A DNA stretch of 24,227 nucleotides. Source: Dichomitus squalens LYAD-421 SS1 (Eukaryota; Basidiomycota; Agaricomycetes; Polyporales; Polyporaceae). Shown here piece by piece: positions 19,504 to 24,227 of the stretch. Each line of letters starts with the position of its first letter. Positions within the stretch are counted from its first letter, which is position 1. The notes below the pieces were generated by a model. The model saw only the letters and a program-made list of their open reading frames with translations, had not been told where the DNA came from and made no database searches. Both the position numbers and the translations under genes were made by a program. The stretch covers positions 73,774 to 98,000 of the forward strand of contig NW_006766907.1 of NCBI RefSeq assembly GCF_000275845.1. The letters are read 5' to 3'.

Positions 19504-21829
19504 ATGGCCTACATCTTTTCCACACATCATGAGAGAAGTGAACCCGGTGATGCAGATGTTCACACGACGGCGCTCCATATGCTCCCCAGAGAAGTATCAG
19601 TCTCCCTGGATACTCCAGCGAACGGCTGGAGCCCCGTCCCTCGGGGGGTAGGTCTGTCCCCATCACGTGCCCTGCGTCTACTGAACGCTTGCGTACATGA
19701 CGGCAGGCTCTCCTTAGAGAACTCGAGGACCGACCTACGGAAGCTGAGAAGGCGAAAGTTTGGAACGAGTCAGCGGAAGTGGTGAAGATCTATCACCATG
19801 AGCTTGTGAGGCGCTGGCAAGCTGAGATGGACAACATACTCATCTACGTGAGTGCAACTGTCTCTGAACGCTGATAAAGACTCATGCATCTGTTCGCGCA
19901 GGCTGGTCTATTCTCAGCTGTGCTCACTGCATTTAATGTGCAGTCATATCAAACTCTTCAGCCGGCGTCCGCGGATACGTCTACTGCTGTACTTCAGCAA
20001 ATATCCGCCCAGCTTTCTAGCTTCTCTGTGAATCTCCCATCCATCAACTCGACACATATTCCTCGTCCTCTCAACGAAATCAAGCCCTCTTTCAATGCAC
20101 CCCTATCGGCTATCTGGATCAACGCGCTTTGGTTCTCGAGCCTGATCTGTAGCCTTGCCTCTGCCTCTATAGCGCTCATCGTGAAGCAATGGCTGCATGA
20201 GTTGACTCTAGGGCTCTCTGGTACGACGCGTGAAAGCGCAAGGCGTCGACAGTACCGTCATAACACCCTCGTGAAGTGGCGTGTCGAGGCTATCGTTCGC
20301 ACACCATCCATACTACTCCAAATCGCCCTCGTGCTTTTCCTTTCTGGACTTATCATCTTGCTATGGACCCTCGATACCACTGTGGCCGTGGTGGGCACGA
20401 TTCTCGTCTCGGCCCTGTTCCTGTTCATGGTGATCATCACGGTCCTACCTGCATTCCAGTGGGATTGCTGCTATCGCTCCCCACAGGCCCTTCTGGTTTA
20501 TGTCGTGGTCCGATTCACGCGCAATGTGCTTCGTAATCTGACCCTCAAGATGTACATACTCTCGCGATCCTGGATAGCGCGTCACCCCAACTGACCGACC
20601 TGGAGAGTCGTTCTCATCCCCATCCGATGGCTCCGACGGGATATGCCCACTTGGAGGGGCAGAGAAGAGGCGGACATCTTTCAAACGGCTGGATCCCTCG
20701 ACCTCAGCACCGCTACTATGGCTTACACGACCACGTTCGAGGCCGAGCATCTGCAAGCGTTCTACGTCATCCTCCCTGACCTTCCTGAAGATCAACTCAG
20801 CCAGTGCTTCCGCCACGTCTTCGTCGCATGGGAGGAGCAATGGGGCGGATACAGCCTAACGGACCTACCGCCGGAGGGGAGGAGGCATAAACAGAAGCTG
20901 ACACGCCAGTTGTTACACGCTCTGCGATGCTTTCTCTTGACTGATCCCGATCGGCGGCCCGACTGCAGAAGAATATTAGACAGGATGTGGCGCTCACTCC
21001 AGGATATGACTTACTTCCCTGAGGCGGGTGATCTTGTCATTACCACTCTCTCTCTTCTCAGTATAGGCGACGCATCCTGGGCTCGGCGGAAAGGAAAAGT
21101 CCCGAGACTCACCTCTCTTACCGTGCGATCCGATATGGTTCATGACATGAGCTGGCCGCTGTGAAATGCCGCTAATACGATCTCTAGCCATCGCTGCCTG
21201 CGAATGGAGGTTCAACGACTGGAGCGAGAGCGGAGGCTATGAGTCCCTGCTCAAGTGGCTGAAAGCGGTCGGCAACATCGTACAACATCGTACGCCTCCT
21301 ATCTGAGGCACTCTCGACGGAGTCAGCACTGCCCCCGGACCAGGTTCAGCTTATACTTGACCGTGGGCGCGAAACGCTGTCGACGTTCGGAGATAGCCTA
21401 CTTCGCTGGAAAGGCATGGACGTGGGGAGCATCGCATCTTGGGGAGACCCTGGAATGTATCTGACCTCGTTGTCCGCTGACTTGGATGCACTCATCGCGG
21501 ACCCGCTCGTCACCCTGTGCGAGGACCCGAAGGGACGCGATGCAATACCAGAAAGTGCCGTCGTGGCACTCGAGGATGTGTGGTCTTCAGCAAAGGTGAC
21601 CCACAAACGATCTTCTGTGGCCGGGAGTCCATCTACATTGCCGGCTTCAAGCGGCACTGTCAGCGAATTCGAGGAGAAGCTAGTGCAAATCAGAGTCGAG
21701 ACAGGAAGTTCCGGAACCCGAACTGCATGTGCTCCTAGCCTCGACTCATGCATGTTACCTCACTCACGCTCAGGCTCCATACCGCAAGTTCCTGTTCAGG
21801 GGGTCGGAGGTGTGGTGAATTCAGCCTAG
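19504..21829 (+). pseudogene. DUF6535 pseudogene, tandem neighbour of the intact copy
   Basis: The structure follows the intact copy: probable exon 19504-19647, exon 19707-19847 ending WQAEMDNILIY, exon from 19902 beginning AGLFSAVLTAFNVQSYQ, and a last exon from about 21188 beginning AIAACEWRFNDWSES. The three helices and FQWDCCYRSPQ are kept. Three lesions are visible. An in-frame TGA at 20592-20594 is followed in the same frame by RWLRRDMPTWRGREEAD. A frame change lies in 21080-21163, where the conserved SYRAIRY before the donor is out of frame. A 10-bp tandem duplication (aacatcgtac, 21274-21283 and 21284-21293) causes a stop soon after. The rest of the last exon is open to 21829 and ends VQGVGGVVNSA. 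The TGA may come from CGA by CpG decay. The start ATG is uncertain. Confidence 0.85.
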
Positions 21830-22158
21830 GAGCCAGGAAAGTATACTGCTGAATGTAGACTGATTTCGGCAGCCCGTATCTCTGAGGTGGCTTGCTATCT
21901 GATATCCGCGCATACTACCAAGAAAGATACGGAGAATGATAGCAGATGCTATCCTATTCTCGAGCGCAAGCACAGTCGATCGAGCTTCGCCCGGCAGGAA
22001 TCGAAAACCCGGTTTGGCGCTCCTGCTGAACGCGATATTGCATGACTACAAGTCGTCCCGACCGTCGGCATTGTCTTGATGTAGAACTTCCAGCCGGATT
22101 GCTACTCGGTGGGGGTTTTGTCACTAGTGGGTGCGACCGCGCGCGACCGTGAGATCCA
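21830..22158. other. Intergenic region after the DUF6535 pseudogene
   Basis: About 330 bases without a recognisable gene. A sequence on the minus strand near 21985-22005 looks a little like a tRNA T-arm, but it does not fold as one and no tRNA body adjoins it. Confidence 0.45.
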
Positions 22159-22480
22159 ATGGTTTTTTGAGATTTGGATTACTTCCGAAGACGAAAAGCC
22201 GCGGGAACACAAGTTATCGACGGCCGTCGACGACAACAACCAGGCCATCTCGTGCTACGAACCTAGCGAGGCTGGCAAGTATTCGGCGTACGCGATCCAT
22301 GCGCTCGAACCGCCCTCCCATGCTGCTCACTTTGAACACCACTGATAGCTTCTTGCCGCGTATGAGAGCGTAGCTAGAGATGGACGCGTCGGATCGTTCT
22401 GTTTAGGTGATGTGCACAAGCTGAAAGGAGCGAGAGCGTCGGACGTTGGTGCATCCTTAGACAGCAGCGAGATGGGTTGA
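22159..22480 (+). pseudogene. DUF7918 relic D (exon 1 and part of exon 2)
   Basis: Exon 1 at 22159-22279 reads EIWITSEDEKPREHK and AISCYEPSEAGK, matching the start of the other copies. The likely ATG at 22159 is separated from this frame by one extra T in a run of six (22163-22168). The donor is damaged: GGCAAG is followed by TATTCG instead of GTATTCG. Exon 2 is recognisable from about 22324 (HFEHH, two stop codons, then RDGRVGSFCLGDVHKLKGAR and ASDVGASL) and is lost after about 22470. The later exons are absent. The relic lies 320 bases upstream of copy C in the same orientation, as expected for a tandem duplicate. Confidence 0.6.
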
Positions 22481-22798
22481 GGATAAAAAGAAGCAAGAAA
22501 GGGTACGAATATCCTCATACTCATGACGGCCGTTGGATAGCACAGAGAGGATAAGAGGACATCACGGGCCATGGACAAGCACGACAATGGAAAGCCGAGA
22601 CGGCTGCCGCCGAGCACACGTGACAAGACGTATCATCACCTCGCGTCGCACAAGCGGCCCGACACCTGCCAAACTCGACATTGGACCAAACTGTCATATT
22701 ACTACATAGCAGCCACGACATCGCCGGCACTGCACCATATACCGTGCTCTGCGAGCTCCGCTCGCAGGTCGCAATCGTTCTCCGCTCCTCTGTGAATG
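22481..22798. other. Region upstream of DUF7918 pseudogene C
   Basis: About 320 bases that would have held the promoter of copy C. No clear TATA box or coding content is recognised. Confidence 0.45.
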
Positions 22799-23117
22799 AT
22801 GCGTACTGCTAAGTGCGAGGTCTGGATCACGTTTGAAGGAAAACGCTTGCCAGAGTACGACACCCAAGCAGAGGATGATGGGGGAAAGACCCTGAGCTGC
22901 TTCGTTCCGAGCGAGGCTGGAAAGGTTAGTGGTCTGTATATCCGTAACGCTTAGGCTTCTCTGCACTACTGTGGCTTACATGCTTATGCGTGACCAGAGC
23001 TTCGCGCTGGAGTGGCGGAATTCAACAACTGACGCTTTGTTCTTCTCAATGAACATAGATGGAAGCGAAGTCACTAAGGGTAACTTTGAGAGGCCTGGAG
23101 AAAGAGGAGGTAGAAGA

Positions 23118-23482
23118 TGTTGGAACGCGTACGGCAAGGCAAGCGTGGTGCGAGAGCCCCGGCCGTGTCTCAGGCGAACAGTCTTGTCGCGCCGGTGATG
23201 CGGCTTGTCGCAGCTTGTCGCGCCTAGGCGGATTCATCCCACTTTGTTCTCGAATGCTACGTCTCATTTATCTTGTAGCGTACATGTCTTGTTCTAGTAT
23301 GGTATTAAGTACCCCCGATTTCAGTCAGCTCACCTCAGTCCCGCGTACACGCGTACTGAGGTGAGTATACGATTATTACTTACTTCGATTGCTTATGCTT
23401 ACTATCACTCTATAGTGCTTTACTACAGGTATTATAAATATATATCAGTCCCGCGTACACGCGTACTGAGTGCTTTACTACA
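23118..23482. mobile_element. Solo LTR inserted in exon 2 of DUF7918 copy C
   Basis: The 365-bp insert starts TGTTGG, ends TACTACA, and is flanked on both sides by GAAGA (23113-23117 and 23483-23487), a 5-bp target duplication. TG...CA ends and a 5-bp duplication are the standard signature of a long terminal repeat. No internal retroelement genes are present, so this is a solo LTR left by recombination. It contains a TATA-like tattataaatatata near 23433. Removing the LTR and one GAAGA restores the frame GGRRGVY and the 181-nt exon. Which retroelement family it came from cannot be told here; TGTTGG is common in Copia elements. Confidence 0.85.
23329..23482. repeat. Duplicated hairpin sequence inside the solo LTR
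   Basis: The 25-base sequence cagtcccgcgtacacgcg plus tactgag occurs near 23333-23357 and again near 23446-23470. The first copy forms a strong hairpin: CTCACCTCAGT and ACTGAGGTGAG (11 bp), then CGCGT and ACGCG around AC. The 12-base tgctttactaca also occurs twice, once near 23418 and once at the LTR end, so the last 50 or so bases look like a partial tandem duplication. Confidence 0.7.
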
Positions 23483-23856
23483 GAAGAGGCGTTTACCAGA
23501 GTCCGACCGTGATCCTTCCCTTCCAATTCGCCGACTTGATAACAACTGGTTCGCCTTTGTTCCTAAAGGAGATTGATCTACTGCTAATCATTCACCATGC
23601 GACTTTCAGAAGAGGATAACGCTCAGCAGGCAGACAGTGCCCCTGAATTGGGAACTATTGGTGTCACATTGAAGCGTGTGCGCCTGGTGGGGCCCGTGAT
23701 CTCCTCACGAGGACAACGATTTACCGATATGTTCCAACCGGTGGGACCTGTGCACGAGCGGTCAAAGAAAACAGGGCGGCATCGTGCAACGTGCGTGTTC
23801 CTCCCATTCATAACTTTTGTCACGCCGCTAACAGCATACATCAGGAAAATGTCACG

Positions 23857-24047
23857 GACTTGGACCCATACTTGGGCCCAAGTTCATGTACTTGGACTCA
23901 AGTCCGTGTACTTGGCCTCAAGTCCGTGTACTTGGACTCAAGTCCGTGTACTTGGCCTCAAGTCCGTGTACTTGGCCCCAAGTCCACAGACTTGACCCAA
24001 GTCTATATACTTGGGGTACTTGGGGTACTTGGGCCACAACTTGGACT
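23857..24047. repeat. 20-bp minisatellite in DUF7918 pseudogene C
   Basis: The core unit is about 20 bp, cttgg-a/c-ctcaagtccgtgta. Four clean copies (23891-23970) alternate between cttggactc and cttggcctc, which makes a 40-bp higher-order unit present twice. Flanking copies are diverged, and the right end passes into a 9-bp acttggggt repeat. Each unit has a small inverted repeat ACTTG...CAAGT. The array begins 13 nt into exon 4 of the pseudogene. Long frames over it exist only because 20-bp units keep all frames open. Confidence 0.9.
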
Positions 24048-24227
24048 TTACATGTTGACTTCAGTATACTCAGGCCTCAATTTGAGCAATTGGTGTTCTA
24101 TCAGTCACACATCTTGTATCTTATGTAATAATATCTATCATAGACATCCATACACTAGTTGTAAACCAGTCTGTTTTAAGGCCGTAGAAGCAGCTTTATA
24201 GTCTATTAGAAGAAGGGACAATAACAT
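24048..24227. other. AT-rich right end of the window
   Basis: AT-rich sequence after the minisatellite. No remnant of DUF7918 exons 4-6 or any other gene is recognised. Confidence 0.45.

Larger units (their letters stand above)
22799..23857 (+). pseudogene. DUF7918 pseudogene C, split by a solo LTR and truncated by a minisatellite
   Basis: Exon 1 (22799-22924, 126 nt) reads CEVWITFEGKRLPEYD and LSCFVPSEAGK. Exon 2 begins at 22998 (SFALEWRNSTTDALFF, NIDGSEV), is interrupted at 23117 and resumes at 23488 (RGVYQSPTVILPFQFADLIT) up to 23548. Without the insert it is 181 nt, as in genes A and B. Exon 3 (23610-23790, 181 nt, three codons longer than in A and B) reads LGTIGVTLKRVRLV and VHERSKKTGRH. 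The donor GTGCGT and a branch-like GCTAAC are intact, and exon 4 begins at 23845. After 13 nt exon 4 runs into the 20-bp minisatellite, and the rest of the domain and the tail are missing. The apparent ORF at 23597 starts in the intron and is only exon 3 of this gene. Confidence 0.82.

Noticed and set aside
21980..22070. Possible tRNA on the minus strand
   Set aside because: Only a T-loop-like TTCGATT is present; its flanks do not pair as a T stem, and no A-box or acceptor stem was found.
23117..23486. The insert in copy C as an extra intron
   Set aside because: The possible GTAGAA donor and CTACAG acceptor give the wrong phase and a stop. TG...CA ends with a GAAGA duplication fit an LTR insertion better.
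23597..23995. Apparent separate gene starting at the ATG at 23597
   Set aside because: The ATG lies in the intron; the conserved part from 23610 is exon 3 of DUF7918 copy C, and the end is minisatellite translation.
23791..24201. Repeat-rich ORFs (VLGLKSVYLASS type) as a repeat protein
   Set aside because: They are translations of the 20-bp minisatellite in several frames; no codon structure favours one frame.
1..24227. CRISPR array, bacterial defence system or prokaryotic operon
   Set aside because: The genes are eukaryotic with introns, and the only regular short repeats are the tandem minisatellite without spacers.

Overview
The window looks like nuclear DNA from a basidiomycete, most likely an agaricomycete of the polypore type. 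The evidence is short GT-AG introns (about 40-150 nt), CTAAC-like branch sites, DUF6535 and DUF7918 proteins, and a seven-helix membrane protein family typical of Agaricomycetes. No prokaryotic feature was seen. A 692-base run of N (12823-13514) marks an assembly gap. Exon structures were built by eye from frame, splice signals and paralogue comparison; no search was run.

Layout. 1-460: short duplicated sequences, probably a decayed repeat. 1099-2649 (-): five-exon mitochondrial TPR protein resembling the Mgr3 i-AAA protease adaptor. 3097-4340 (-): five-exon seven-helix membrane protein. 4341-9300: a gene-poor graveyard with a doubtful coiled-coil ORF (-), a broken F-box/LRR-like gene (+) and a pseudogene in three frames (+, 8545-9294). 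9985-24227: a cluster of two expanding families. In order it holds an intact DUF7918 gene (A), a fold-back element, the gap flanked by a 166-169 bp direct repeat, a second intact DUF7918 gene (B), an intact DUF6535 gene, a DUF6535 pseudogene, a DUF7918 relic (D), and a DUF7918 pseudogene (C) that carries a solo LTR in exon 2 and a minisatellite in exon 4.

The best results come from comparing the DUF7918 copies. Genes A and B have identical lengths for exons 1-4 (126, 181, 172, 110 nt). This ruler shows that B uses a GC-AG first intron, and that C regains a 181-nt exon 2 once a 365-bp solo LTR with a 5-bp target duplication is subtracted. Both intact DUF7918 proteins end in a tail with basic nuclear-localisation-like clusters, several sumoylation consensus sites and a C-terminal VIDLT SUMO-interacting motif, which suggests a nuclear SUMO-linked role (inference). 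The region reads as a birth-and-death gene cluster colonised by repeats.
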